A DNA stretch of 41,422 nt from an uncultured Flavobacterium sp. (GTDB lineage: Bacteria > Bacteroidota > Bacteroidia > Flavobacteriales > Flavobacteriaceae). The DNA is taken from positions 1 to 41,422 of the forward strand of contig NZ_CALBSN010000034.1 in NCBI RefSeq assembly GCF_937967675.1, written 5' to 3'. Below the pieces are notes generated by a model that was not told the DNA's origin, did no database searches, and saw nothing but the letters and a program-made list of their open reading frames with translations. Below are positions 22,090 through 29,893 of the stretch, piece after piece (position 1 is the stretch's first letter; every line of letters begins with the position of its first letter). The translations under genes were made by a program, and so were the position numbers.

Positions 22090-22842
22090 TTATCCAATCC
22101 ACTCCTTAAAATCCCCAACTCGTTCTCTTGCTACAATTACCTCATCGTCTTTGTAAGTTGGTAAAATAATTTTCAATCTTGTATTGGAATAGACTTGAAT
22201 CTCTTTTACTGCTTTTAGTGGAACTATGAATTTACGACTTACACGATAGAATTCTTTTGGATTGATTTCGGCTTCTACAACTTCTAAAGTGGAATCGATT
22301 AAATAATCGCGATTGTCTAAAGTGTGAATATAAGTTCCTTTGTTTTCGCTGTAAAAACATTCTACTTCATCAATTGAAATCACTTTTAATTGTTGGCCTA
22401 TTTTTACCGAAAAACGCTTTTTGTATTCCTTTTCCACTGGATTGACCAACATTCGCTTAATCGCTTCAAAATCTAATGAAATATTTTGTACTTGATTTCT
22501 AGCTTTGAATTTATTGACAGCGACTTCTAAATCTTCTTCATCGATAGGTTTCAATAAATAATCAATACTATTTAACTTGAAAGCTCGCAAAGCATATTCA
22601 TCATAAGCAGTTGTAAAAATCACTGCGCTTTTAATATCGATTTGCTCAAATATCTCAAACGACAAACCATCAGACAATTGAATGTCTAAAAAAATCAAAT
22701 CAGGATGTGCATTGTTTTGAAACCAAGTAATGGATTCTTCCACTGAATGCAACATGGTATTCACTTGCAATCCTAATTTTTCAACCTTACGTTGCAACAA
22801 TCGTGCTGCTGGTTTTTCGTCTTCTATGATAATAATATTCAT
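22090..22842 (-). CDS. LytTR family response regulator
   Basis: 250 residues. An N-terminal receiver domain carries the acidic pocket IIEDEK (Glu7-Asp8), phospho-acceptor Asp53 in IFLDIQLSDG, the Thr switch in FTTAYDEYA, and LKPID with the conserved Lys. From about residue 140 the protein is a LytTR DNA-binding domain (VEKEYKKRFSVKIGQQL, FYSENKGTYIHT, FYRVSRKFIVPL). It is the last gene of the minus-strand operon with the LytS-type kinase, so the two form a two-component pair. The target promoters cannot be read. Confidence 0.95.
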   Translation of the reverse strand: MNIIIIEDEKPAARLLQRKVEKLGLQVNTMLHSVEESITWFQNNAHPDLIFLDIQLSDGLSFEIFEQIDIKSAVIFTTAYDEYALRAFKLNSIDYLLKPIDEEDLEVAVNKFKARNQVQNISLDFEAIKRMLVNPVEKEYKKRFSVKIGQQLKVISIDEVECFYSENKGTYIHTLDNRDYLIDSTLEVVEAEINPKEFYRVSRKFIVPLKAVKEIQVYSNTRLKIILPTYKDDEVIVARERVGDFKEWIG

Positions 22843-22851
22843 TGTTATTTT

Positions 22852-22878
22852 GTTTCAAGTTTCAGGTTTCAGGTTCAA
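22852..22878. repeat. tandem heptamer repeat gtttcaR
   Basis: Four consecutive near-identical units (gtttcaa, gtttcag, gtttcag, gttcaa) between the LytTR gene and the 2TM gene. Confidence 0.7.
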
Positions 22879-22908
22879 ATTATCAGTTTCATTCATGTTG
22901 TTAACTGT

Positions 22909-22925
22909 GACTGAAAACTGCGACT
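22909..22925. repeat. 17-base repeat shared with 2720-2736
   Basis: gactgaaaactgcgact is identical at both places. Here it ends 2 bases from the 2TM gene's stop codon on the minus strand. At the other place it ends 5 bases from the mazG stop. Confidence 0.85.
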
Positions 22926-22927
22926 AA

Positions 22928-23296
22928 TTACTCCCACTTATTCGCCTTCTCTTTCTCCATAAATTCTTTAATCTTTCGTTCTTCCCAGTTTTTTCCCATG
23001 ATAAAATCAGGCAAAAATACCGACAATCCGTGTGCTAATAGTCCTAATCCCCAAAAGAAAGCGGTGAAGAAATTATGCGCTTGAAAATAACTTTCGCCAT
23101 CTTTTAAATTTTGAATATTGATAATCACAATCATAATATTGATGACCAAATAAACGACAGCGTGCGTATAAAATCCTTTGATTTTCTTAACTCTTTTAAC
23201 TGCTTCATAATATCTAGCTTCTTCGGCATTGGATGGAATAAAGTTTTTAAACGCTTCTTTATCCATTCTACTATTGATTCTATCTTGTAAACTCAT
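22928..23296 (-). CDS. 2TM domain-containing protein
   Basis: 122 residues. Residues 45-65 (THAVVYLVINIMIVIINI) and 76-98 (NFFTAFFWGLGLLAHGLSVF) are two membrane helices. They are preceded by the charged helix YYEAVKRVKKIKGFY and followed by NWEERKIKEFMEKEKANKWE. This layout is the 2TM domain of Bacteroidota. It is nearly the same as the C-terminal domain of the histidine kinase encoded 24 bases upstream (SWEERKIQEILKKDQ, ending NKWE). It probably sits in the inner membrane as a partner or sensor for the kinase. The function is not established. Confidence 0.9.
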   Translation of the reverse strand: MSLQDRINSRMDKEAFKNFIPSNAEEARYYEAVKRVKKIKGFYTHAVVYLVINIMIVIINIQNLKDGESYFQAHNFFTAFFWGLGLLAHGLSVFLPDFIMGKNWEERKIKEFMEKEKANKWE

Positions 23297-23320
23297 GATT
23301 TCTTATTTTTTAAAATTTAA

Positions 23321-24658
23321 TTATTCCCATTTATTGTTTTTCCCCTGATCTTTTTTCAAAATCTCTTGAATTTTTCGTTCTTCCCACGAACTTCCGTAAC
23401 CAAATACTTTTAATCCATGAAATAACAATCCTAATCCCCAACCTAACATCGGAAACCAAAACCATTGAAATTCAGAAAAAGTTCTAAAATTGATAAACAC
23501 TAAAACCGGAATTACGATGCAATAGGAAATTAAACTTCCGTAAAACTCTTTTATTTCTTTGACTCTTCTTGATGCTCTGTCATAAGCCGTTTGCTCATTA
23601 TAATTGTATGTTGTTTCCATAATACTTATTTGTTTGGTTAAAATTGGTAGTAAAACTTTGAACTCTTTTTCGTTTTCTTCTACCAATACTTTTCTTTTGG
23701 TTAAAATTCCGTAGCGATTCACTATATTTTGTAATCCTACTCCTTTTCGGTCTTGTAAAACTTCTTTTTTCTGAAGATTGTTAGTGATGACTAACTGACC
23801 ATTTTCAATACTAATCTTTACATGTAGCGGTTTTGCTTCACTAACTACATTGTGCTTGATGCAATTTTCTAATAATAGTTGTAATGATAGCGGAACCACT
23901 TTAGCTTCTTCATTATCAAATCCTTCTGGAATTTCAAATGTGATGCTGGTTTCAAATCGCATTTTCAGTAAATTCATGTACGTTTTAGCAAATTGTAATT
24001 CTTCTTCTACCGAAACCAATTCTTTATCCTTTTGCTCCAAAACATAACGATAAATCTTGGATAGCGAAGTTGTAAATTTTTGAGCACTTTCTGGATTTTC
24101 TTCAATTAAAGAACTTAACACATTCAAACTATTAAAAAGAAAATGTGGATCGATTTGATTTTTTAAACTTTCAAACTGTGCCGAAGCCGTTCCTGCAATA
24201 ATTTTTTGTTCTTTTAATTTATTTTCCTGATACGATTTGTAGAAATAAACCAAGTGAATTACTAAAGAAACAATAATTGTAATCACCATTGCTACAACAT
24301 AATTAGCTGGCATTTCGTTTTGAATAAATTCTTGAATTGTTTTGTCTTCAAAGCCAACGTCTTCTAACATTCGCAAAAAGAAAATAGCTAATCCCGAAAC
24401 TAAAAACGAAGCTAAAAATCCGATTACTAATCGTTTTAAATGAAATCTATTTTTTTCAAAATACTTATCTAATTGGATAAAAATTAAAGCATTAGCAAAA
24501 TAAAGCACCACACTATACAACATTGTAAAAATGAAATTCCACTTTAAAGTTGTAAGACTTGGCAAACTTCTGCTGATTAATAAATTCACACCTTGAAGTA
24601 TTGCAAAAACTACAATTCCAATTACTATTGCTTTAACTATTTCTCTTGAATATTTCAT
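23321..24658 (-). CDS. LytS-type sensor histidine kinase with C-terminal 2TM domain
   Basis: 445 residues. About four transmembrane helices lie in residues 10-140, then the His_kinase dimer segment with FESLKNQIDPHFLFNSLNVL (phospho-acceptor His172), a HATPase domain with LLLENCIKHN (N box, 261-270) and KGVGLQNIVNRYG (G box), and from about residue 355 a 2TM domain with two further helices ending in NNKWE. The extra membrane domain after the ATPase means that both ends of the kinase are membrane-bound. It lies 10 bases after the upstream TPR-like gene and 24 bases before the 2TM gene, in one operon with the LytTR regulator. Confidence 0.93.
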   Translation of the reverse strand: MKYSREIVKAIVIGIVVFAILQGVNLLISRSLPSLTTLKWNFIFTMLYSVVLYFANALIFIQLDKYFEKNRFHLKRLVIGFLASFLVSGLAIFFLRMLEDVGFEDKTIQEFIQNEMPANYVVAMVITIIVSLVIHLVYFYKSYQENKLKEQKIIAGTASAQFESLKNQIDPHFLFNSLNVLSSLIEENPESAQKFTTSLSKIYRYVLEQKDKELVSVEEELQFAKTYMNLLKMRFETSITFEIPEGFDNEEAKVVPLSLQLLLENCIKHNVVSEAKPLHVKISIENGQLVITNNLQKKEVLQDRKGVGLQNIVNRYGILTKRKVLVEENEKEFKVLLPILTKQISIMETTYNYNEQTAYDRASRRVKEIKEFYGSLISYCIVIPVLVFINFRTFSEFQWFWFPMLGWGLGLLFHGLKVFGYGSSWEERKIQEILKKDQGKNNKWE

Positions 24659-24668
24659 TTTAAAAATT

Positions 24669-25289
24669 TTATTTACAAGCCTTAACTTCCTCTTGTGCTC
24701 TATCTAATCCCCAACTTGGATGCAAAGCCGATTCAGGTTTAAAAGTAGCAAAAAGTTCGATTGCTTTTTCAATTTGGGCACACATTGATTTCGTATCTTG
24801 TCCAAAATATTGCGCCATACCTTTTTCAAACGAAGCTTTTTGGAACACAACTCTCGGGTTTTCAGGAGCTATTTTATTCGCTTTATTCAAAATATACATT
24901 ACATCGCCCGATAATCTTTGTCCGTTTGTCATTGGATCATATACAATCCAAGCGGTGTGAATCATAGCTTGCATTACTAAAATTTCTGGATTGTCTTGTG
25001 CTAACTCGTTACAAACATCTTGTGCTTTTTGAGCTGTTTTCAGTAAAGACTCCATTTTAGTTTTGTCTTTTTCACCAAACGCTTGTGTTGTTGTGATAAA
25101 AGCGACGTAATAATTTGGCAACCAATTTGTTTTTTCAACTGAAGCAATTCGTTCTAATTGCGCAACCGCTTCTTTTGAATTTCCGTCTTTCCAAGTTTGT
25201 AAGGCTTTTTTCATTCCTTGGTCAAACTGAGTTTGTGCTGATACAATTGAAGCGACAAACATTGCGATGATAGTGATTAATTTCGTCAT
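24669..25289 (-). CDS. exported TPR-like protein of the LytS/LytTR operon
   Basis: 206 residues. The signal peptide MTKLITIIAMFVASIVSAQ has a typical AxA-like SAQ cleavage region. The mature protein is helical, with TPR-like alternation (GMKKALQTWKDGNSKEAVAQ, KANKIAPENPRVVFQKASFE). No enzyme motif is seen. It is the first gene of the operon with the histidine kinase, so it may report an envelope condition to the kinase or be controlled with it. The upstream 200 bases contain only a distant TAATTTTG-like element on this strand (25477-25484), so the promoter is unclear. Confidence 0.75.
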   Translation of the reverse strand: MTKLITIIAMFVASIVSAQTQFDQGMKKALQTWKDGNSKEAVAQLERIASVEKTNWLPNYYVAFITTTQAFGEKDKTKMESLLKTAQKAQDVCNELAQDNPEILVMQAMIHTAWIVYDPMTNGQRLSGDVMYILNKANKIAPENPRVVFQKASFEKGMAQYFGQDTKSMCAQIEKAIELFATFKPESALHPSWGLDRAQEEVKACK

Positions 25290-25489
25290 GATAAATTTTT
25301 TTTAATGGTTAAATTGTTCGTTTTTTGATTTTGATTTTGTTATTGTTCTTGCGCTTGAACTATCTTATTTTGATGAAGCAAAGTTGCAACAGAAATCGCG
25401 CCCATAAAATTGAAAGTAACCGAACTGTCATTTTTTGAGGATGAATTGTAGCTTTCCTAATTTTAATTACTTTTACCAAAATTAGTTTC

Positions 25490-26404
25490 ATGGCATACCA
25501 AGATATTTTAGACGGAATTTACAACGAAGTCATTCAAATCGAAAACACTGGAAAAGTAGCCGATTACATTCCAGAATTAGCAAAAATTGATGCTAATAAA
25601 TTCGGAATTGCTTTGGTAGACAAATATCAAAACGTGTTTACAAAAGGCGATGCTTTAGAGAAATTTTCAATTCAAAGTATTTCAAAAGTCATTACCACTT
25701 CGCTTATTTTTTCTAAAATTGGAAACGATTTATGGGAACGCGTAGGTTATGAACCTTCTGGAAATTCGTTTAATTCCTTGGTACAACTAGAAAATGAAAA
25801 TGGTATTCCAAGAAATCCGTTTATCAATGCTGGTGCTTTGGTTGTTGCCGATTTAATGTTAGAGCATTTTGAAAATCCAAAAGCATTCCTACTTGATTTC
25901 GTGAGAGAACTGACCGAAAATCCAAATATCAATTACAACGAAAATGTAGCTCAATCCGAAAAAACTTTTGGTTACCGAAATGCAGCTTTGGTGAACTTTA
26001 TCAAATCCTTTGGCAACATCAAAAACGAACCCGAAGCGGTTTTAGATTTTTATTACCATCAATGTTCTATTGAAATGACTTGCGTTGATTTAGCCAAGTG
26101 TTTTCAAGTATTTGCGAATAATGGTGTCATTCCAAAAAGCGATAAAAAATTCCTTTCGACTAGCAAATGCAAACGCATGAATGCTTTAATGCAAATGTGT
26201 GGTTTTTACGACCAAGCTGGCGAATTTACGTTTAAAGTTGGGCTTCCTGGAAAAAGTGGTGTTGGCGGTGGCGTAGTTGCTGTTTTCCCAAATCATTACA
26301 CGGTTGCCGTTTGGAGTCCGAAATTAAACAAAAAAGGAAATTCATTTTATGGATTAGAAACCTTAGAACGATTGACGACTGAAACCTCCTTATCCATATT
26401 TTAA
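25490..26404 (+). CDS. glsA: glutaminase
   Basis: 304 residues, the normal length for bacterial glutaminase with the serine-lactamase-like fold. It hydrolyses glutamine to glutamate and ammonia. Motifs: FSIQSISKV with the catalytic S-x-x-K (Ser63-Lys66), NPFINAGALV, YNENVAQSEK, and GLPGKSGVGGGVVAVFP near the C-terminus. It is cytoplasmic, with no signal peptide. The TPR gene follows after 10 bases and is probably cotranscribed. No good TAnnTTTG box was found upstream; the nearest is TACTTTTA-like. Confidence 0.95.
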   Translation: MAYQDILDGIYNEVIQIENTGKVADYIPELAKIDANKFGIALVDKYQNVFTKGDALEKFSIQSISKVITTSLIFSKIGNDLWERVGYEPSGNSFNSLVQLENENGIPRNPFINAGALVVADLMLEHFENPKAFLLDFVRELTENPNINYNENVAQSEKTFGYRNAALVNFIKSFGNIKNEPEAVLDFYYHQCSIEMTCVDLAKCFQVFANNGVIPKSDKKFLSTSKCKRMNALMQMCGFYDQAGEFTFKVGLPGKSGVGGGVVAVFPNHYTVAVWSPKLNKKGNSFYGLETLERLTTETSLSIF

Positions 26405-26414
26405 ACTAAAAAAA

Positions 26415-27302
26415 ATGAACAAAGTAATTTTACTCCTTTTAATCTTACCAATTACATTAGTTGGGCAAAATTTTAAAAACCAATTTCAATCTAAATTCAA
26501 CAATGAGGATTATAATGCGAAAGAAGTCAAAGAAATTCTTGAAAAATGGGAAAAAAGCAATAAAAATGATGTGGAGTATTTCATAGCAGCCTTTAATTTT
26601 TATTTCAGAGAATCACAACAAGAATTACTTCAATTGTCAAAAGAAGAGCCTACAAAAAATCAGGACGCATTGGTTTTGACTGATTCTTTAGGAAATAAAT
26701 CAGGATACCTGCATTCTTATGTTTCTAAAAATGATTCGTTATTCGCCATTTCACAAAGTATTATCGATAAAGCTATTTCATTATATCCGAATCGATTAGA
26801 TTTACGTTTTGGAAAGATTCATACCTTGGGTGAATTTGAAAAATTTGATTTATTCAGTAACCAAATACTAAATACAATTGATCACTCTAATAAAATCAAA
26901 CACAAATGGTTGTGGTCAAATGATAAAATTTTAGATGATCCTGAAAACTTCTTTATTGATGCTATTCAAGGATACCAAAACACGCTTTTCCAAGCCGAAT
27001 CAGATGAAAATTTAAAAAAAGTAGCAAAAAGGATGTATGATACTTTTCCTAATGATTTGTATGTAATTTCCAGTTATGGCGTGACATTTTTAATTGAAAA
27101 TAAAAATAATGAAGCGTTAGAACTTTATTTAAAAGCAGAGAAAATAAATCCAAATGATACCATTGTACTGAGTAATATCGGTTTGATTTACGAACGTCTT
27201 TCTGATAAAAAAAATGCTATAAAATATTATCAAAAAATTGAAAAGGTTGGTGATGAACAAGCTAAGGAAATGTCTAGAAAAAAAATCAACGACCTAAAAT
27301 AA
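26415..27302 (+). CDS. exported tetratricopeptide repeat protein
   Basis: 295 residues. A signal peptide (MNKVILLLLILPITLVGQN) is followed by a helical protein with clear TPR-like units near the C-terminus: NNEALELYLKAEKINPNDTI and VLSNIGLIYERLSDKKNAIK, with the usual Gly/Ala, Tyr and Pro positions. The segment ISLYPNRLDLRFGKIHTL earlier is a degenerate unit. It is probably periplasmic and acts as a protein-binding scaffold. It follows glsA by 10 bases. I do not recognise a specific partner. Confidence 0.8.
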   Translation: MNKVILLLLILPITLVGQNFKNQFQSKFNNEDYNAKEVKEILEKWEKSNKNDVEYFIAAFNFYFRESQQELLQLSKEEPTKNQDALVLTDSLGNKSGYLHSYVSKNDSLFAISQSIIDKAISLYPNRLDLRFGKIHTLGEFEKFDLFSNQILNTIDHSNKIKHKWLWSNDKILDDPENFFIDAIQGYQNTLFQAESDENLKKVAKRMYDTFPNDLYVISSYGVTFLIENKNNEALELYLKAEKINPNDTIVLSNIGLIYERLSDKKNAIKYYQKIEKVGDEQAKEMSRKKINDLK

Positions 27303-27352
27303 AATCTTATCAACAATTCGCAAAAGCAAAAAAGTTTCTCATAAATAATAAT

Positions 27353-27360
27353 TACTTTTG
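27353..27360 (+). promoter_or_regulatory. -7 element of the pRiA4b ORF-3-like gene
   Basis: TACTTTTG, an exact TAnnTTTG, 23 bases before the ATG at 27384. No clear -33 box. Confidence 0.45.
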
Positions 27361-27383
27361 CAGTTCTTAAAATTTCAAAGATT

Positions 27384-27935
27384 ATGATTTACAAATTCCG
27401 AGTGATTCTCGATGCTGAAGAAGATATTTTTAGAGATATTGCCATTGAAAGCGACAACACCTTAGAAGATTTACACAATGCTATCGTAAACGCATTTGGC
27501 TTTGATGGAACAGAAACAGGTTCGTTTTTCACTTGTGAAGACGATTGGACTTGGAACGAAGAAGATGAAATTCCATTGTTTGACACAGGCGAAGTTCCTG
27601 GCGAAATGAAAACTATGGTGGATTTCAAAATCGAAGATTTAATGCACCAAGACAATACAAAAATGGTCTATGTGTATGATTTCTTTAGTATGTGGACATT
27701 CTTCGTGGAATTAGCTGCAATTGAAGAAGAAAAAGAAGCTAGCGAAACCTATCCTGCGTTATTATTTTCTCATGGCGAATTACCAGCAGAAGCAGGTCAA
27801 AGCGGATTGAGAGGCGATTTATCAAATGACGATATCTACGGTGACTTTGAAGACGATTTCGATGACGATGATTTCGACATGTTTGATGGCGATGACAGCT
27901 TCGAAGACATGGGATTTGAAGAGAACTGGAATTAA
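27384..27935 (+). CDS. plasmid pRiA4b ORF-3-like (IS1096 TnpR-like) protein
   Basis: 183 residues. The first 120 match the family named after plasmid pRiA4b ORF-3: YKFRVILDAEEDIFRDIAIE, TLEDLHNAIVNAFGF, and FDTGEVPGEMK followed by the hydrophobic YVYDFFSMWTFFVEL. The last 45 residues are extremely acidic (for example DFEDDFDDDDFDMFDGDD), a disordered tail. Despite the name, nothing around it is transposon-like, and the family is a common chromosomal gene in Bacteroidota. The function is unknown. It is followed by a repeat-rich spacer and the nucleoid-associated protein gene. Confidence 0.85.
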   Translation: MIYKFRVILDAEEDIFRDIAIESDNTLEDLHNAIVNAFGFDGTETGSFFTCEDDWTWNEEDEIPLFDTGEVPGEMKTMVDFKIEDLMHQDNTKMVYVYDFFSMWTFFVELAAIEEEKEASETYPALLFSHGELPAEAGQSGLRGDLSNDDIYGDFEDDFDDDDFDMFDGDDSFEDMGFEENWN

Positions 27936-27949
27936 TTAATTTGTTAATT

Positions 27950-27997
27950 GTTTATTGTTGGTTGTTTATTGTTTAAAAATAACCATTAACAATAAAC
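27950..27997. repeat. direct and inverted gtttattgtt repeats
   Basis: gtttattgtt occurs at 27950-27959 and 27964-27973, and its reverse complement aacaataaac at 27988-27997, just upstream of the nucleoid-associated protein gene (ATG 28021). The second and third copies can form a hairpin. Confidence 0.65.
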
Positions 27998-28020
27998 AAA
28001 AAAACTACAAACTTTTAAGA

Positions 28021-29079
28021 ATGATCAACTTATTTAACGCACATATCGAAAACCTATCGATTCATAGAGTAGGAAACAAAAGTAGAAACGAAGCTATTTT
28101 CTTATCTGAAAATCCATACGGGTTGAATGATGAAATTATGCCTTTGTTGAAGGAATTTTTCTTTAAACCTTTCAGAGAAAAAGAAGAAAACTACTTTCAG
28201 TTTGCTCATGAAGTAGATTTAGAATACAACGAAATGTACAATTTTGCTACCGAAGTTTTCAATAACCCAAGCGAAATTCACAATGTTTCAAAAAAAATCA
28301 CAAAACACCTTTTCGAACAATCGAATCATCCGCATATAAAAAACGGAGAAGTGTATGTTGCTTATTTTACGCACGTTTCTATTGATAATAATGTAGTAGA
28401 TGCTATAGGAGTTTTCAAAAGTGAAGTTCAAACCGATTTCTTACAATTCGAAGAAAACGGAAACAACTTAGAAATGATTTTACAACAAGGAATCAACTTG
28501 AATAAGTTGGACAAAGGTTGTATTATTTTCAATTACAAAAAAGAAGAAGGTTACAAAATTTTAACTGTAGATAGCAACCGTTACGATGCGCGTTATTGGT
28601 TAGAACATTTCTTATCAGTTGATGCGTTTCAAGACGAAAACTTCATGACAAAGAAATACTTAAAATTCTGTCAAGAGTTTGCCAAAGAAGTAGTTTTACC
28701 AGCAGAAGACAAACAACAAGAAGTATTGTTTATGAACCGTGCTATCAATCACTTTGCGAAAAATGATGAATTTGAAGAAACTGCTTTCTTAAATGAAGTA
28801 ATGCAAAATCCTGAGTTCATTCCAGAATTCAAAAATTATAAAGTGGATAAAGGTGCGAAATACAGCATCGAAGACGTTTCAAGTTTTCCAATTGCTAATG
28901 CTGCGGTAACAGATGTACGTCGTTCGTTAAAAAACACAATTCAATTGGACACCAATATCCAAATCAAATTGGATTTTATTAACCCAGAAAGCGCGGAGAA
29001 ATTTGTAGAAAAAGGTTGGGACGAAGAAAAACAGATGTATTACTACTTGGTTTACTTTAATAAAGAGCAGAAATCATAA
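28021..29079 (+). CDS. nucleoid-associated protein (NdpA/YejK-like)
   Basis: 352 residues from the ATG at 28021. An upstream TTG at 27955 in the same frame lies in the repeat-rich spacer and is not credible. The opening MINLFNAHIENLSIHRVGNK and the internal YVAYFTHVSIDNNVVDAIGVF and LDKGCIIFNYKKEEGYKI match the 37-kDa nucleoid-associated protein family, whose E. coli member YejK/NdpA copurifies with the nucleoid. Cytoplasmic. A strong terminator follows, so the gene ends a transcript that may begin at the pRiA4b ORF-3-like gene. Confidence 0.85.
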   Translation: MINLFNAHIENLSIHRVGNKSRNEAIFLSENPYGLNDEIMPLLKEFFFKPFREKEENYFQFAHEVDLEYNEMYNFATEVFNNPSEIHNVSKKITKHLFEQSNHPHIKNGEVYVAYFTHVSIDNNVVDAIGVFKSEVQTDFLQFEENGNNLEMILQQGINLNKLDKGCIIFNYKKEEGYKILTVDSNRYDARYWLEHFLSVDAFQDENFMTKKYLKFCQEFAKEVVLPAEDKQQEVLFMNRAINHFAKNDEFEETAFLNEVMQNPEFIPEFKNYKVDKGAKYSIEDVSSFPIANAAVTDVRRSLKNTIQLDTNIQIKLDFINPESAEKFVEKGWDEEKQMYYYLVYFNKEQKS

Positions 29080-29101
29080 GGTATTTACATACAAATTATT
29101 A

Positions 29102-29138
29102 AACCTCAAGTACAACTTTTGTACTTGAGGTTTTTTTT
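29102..29138 (+). terminator. terminator after the nucleoid-associated protein gene
   Basis: Perfect 12-base arms aacctcaagtac (29102-29113) and gtacttgaggtt (29121-29132), a 7-base loop and an eight-T tract. Confidence 0.95.
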
Positions 29139-29172
29139 GAAAGAACTTTAACAAAATATTCTGTTTAACTTT

Positions 29173-29204
29173 TTTGATTTTAAATTAAACATTCTGTACC
29201 TTTG
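29173..29204 (+). promoter_or_regulatory. promoter of the TetR-like/ABC1 kinase operon
   Basis: TTTG (29173-29176), a 20-base spacer and TACCTTTG (29197-29204). The -7 box covers the in-frame TTG at 29202, which excludes that codon as the start and supports the ATG at 29223. Confidence 0.65.
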
Positions 29205-29222
29205 AGAAAAATATTTAAAATC

Positions 29223-29882
29223 ATGGCAAAAAAGAAAGAAATAAACAAAGAAGGCATTTTAAGTTTATACATCGATTATTTCTTAGAACACAACAAGCAA
29301 CCGCAATCGGTTTATTTGTTTGCCAAACATGCTGGTTTTGAGGAAGGTTTGTTTTACAAATACTACGCTTCTTTTAACCAAATTGAGCAAAACTTTTTCA
29401 CTTCGCTATTTGATAATACATTAGAATTATTAGGAAATAGTGAAGAATTCGCTTCATACGATGCTCGTACCCAATTATTGAGTTTCTACTTCACTTATTT
29501 CGAAATGTTAACTGCTAACAGAAGTTTCGTGGTAGCGTTATTAAAAGAAGACAAAAACAAATTGAAAAGTTTGTCAAAATTGAGCGAATTAAGAAAAAGC
29601 TTCAAACAGTTTTACGACACTTTAGACATTGAAAAAATCGATTTAAAACAAGAAAAGTTAATCGAAATTCAAGAAAAAACAATGAGTGAAATGGCTTGGT
29701 TCCAATTTTTATTCACTTTGAAGTTTTGGATTGAAGACACCTCAATTTCATTCGAAAAAACCGATATTTTCATTGAAAAATCTGTCAATACCAGTTTTGA
29801 TTTAATGGATACTACTCCTTTTAAAAGTTTAATCGATTTTGGAAAATTCATGTGGCACGAAAGAGGCGCATTTAAAATGTAA
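29223..29882 (+). CDS. TetR-like transcriptional regulator
   Basis: 219 residues from the ATG at 29223. The N-terminal 55 residues form a three-helix domain of TetR type (ILSLYIDYFLEHNKQPQSVY, LFAKHAGFEEGLFYKYYASF), with the helix-turn-helix turn at AKHAGFEEGLFYKYY. The remaining 165 residues are an all-helical C-terminal domain. This domain kind accompanies ABC1 kinases in Bacteroidota, and here the ABC1 gene starts 11 bases later. The regulator has an unusually aromatic recognition helix, so binding to DNA is likely but not certain. It may act on its own promoter, which is clearly visible upstream. Confidence 0.75.
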   Translation: MAKKKEINKEGILSLYIDYFLEHNKQPQSVYLFAKHAGFEEGLFYKYYASFNQIEQNFFTSLFDNTLELLGNSEEFASYDARTQLLSFYFTYFEMLTANRSFVVALLKEDKNKLKSLSKLSELRKSFKQFYDTLDIEKIDLKQEKLIEIQEKTMSEMAWFQFLFTLKFWIEDTSISFEKTDIFIEKSVNTSFDLMDTTPFKSLIDFGKFMWHERGAFKM

Positions 29883-29893
29883 GCAAAAACCAT

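Noticed and set aside
25290..25489. Promoter or RNA element between the TPR-like gene and glsA
   Set aside because: The sequence is AT-rich with only a distant TAATTTTG on the minus strand and no hairpin of note. Nothing could be supported.
27384..27935. Mobile element suggested by the IS1096 TnpR-like name
   Set aside because: No transposase, inverted repeats or target duplication surround it. The name is historical.
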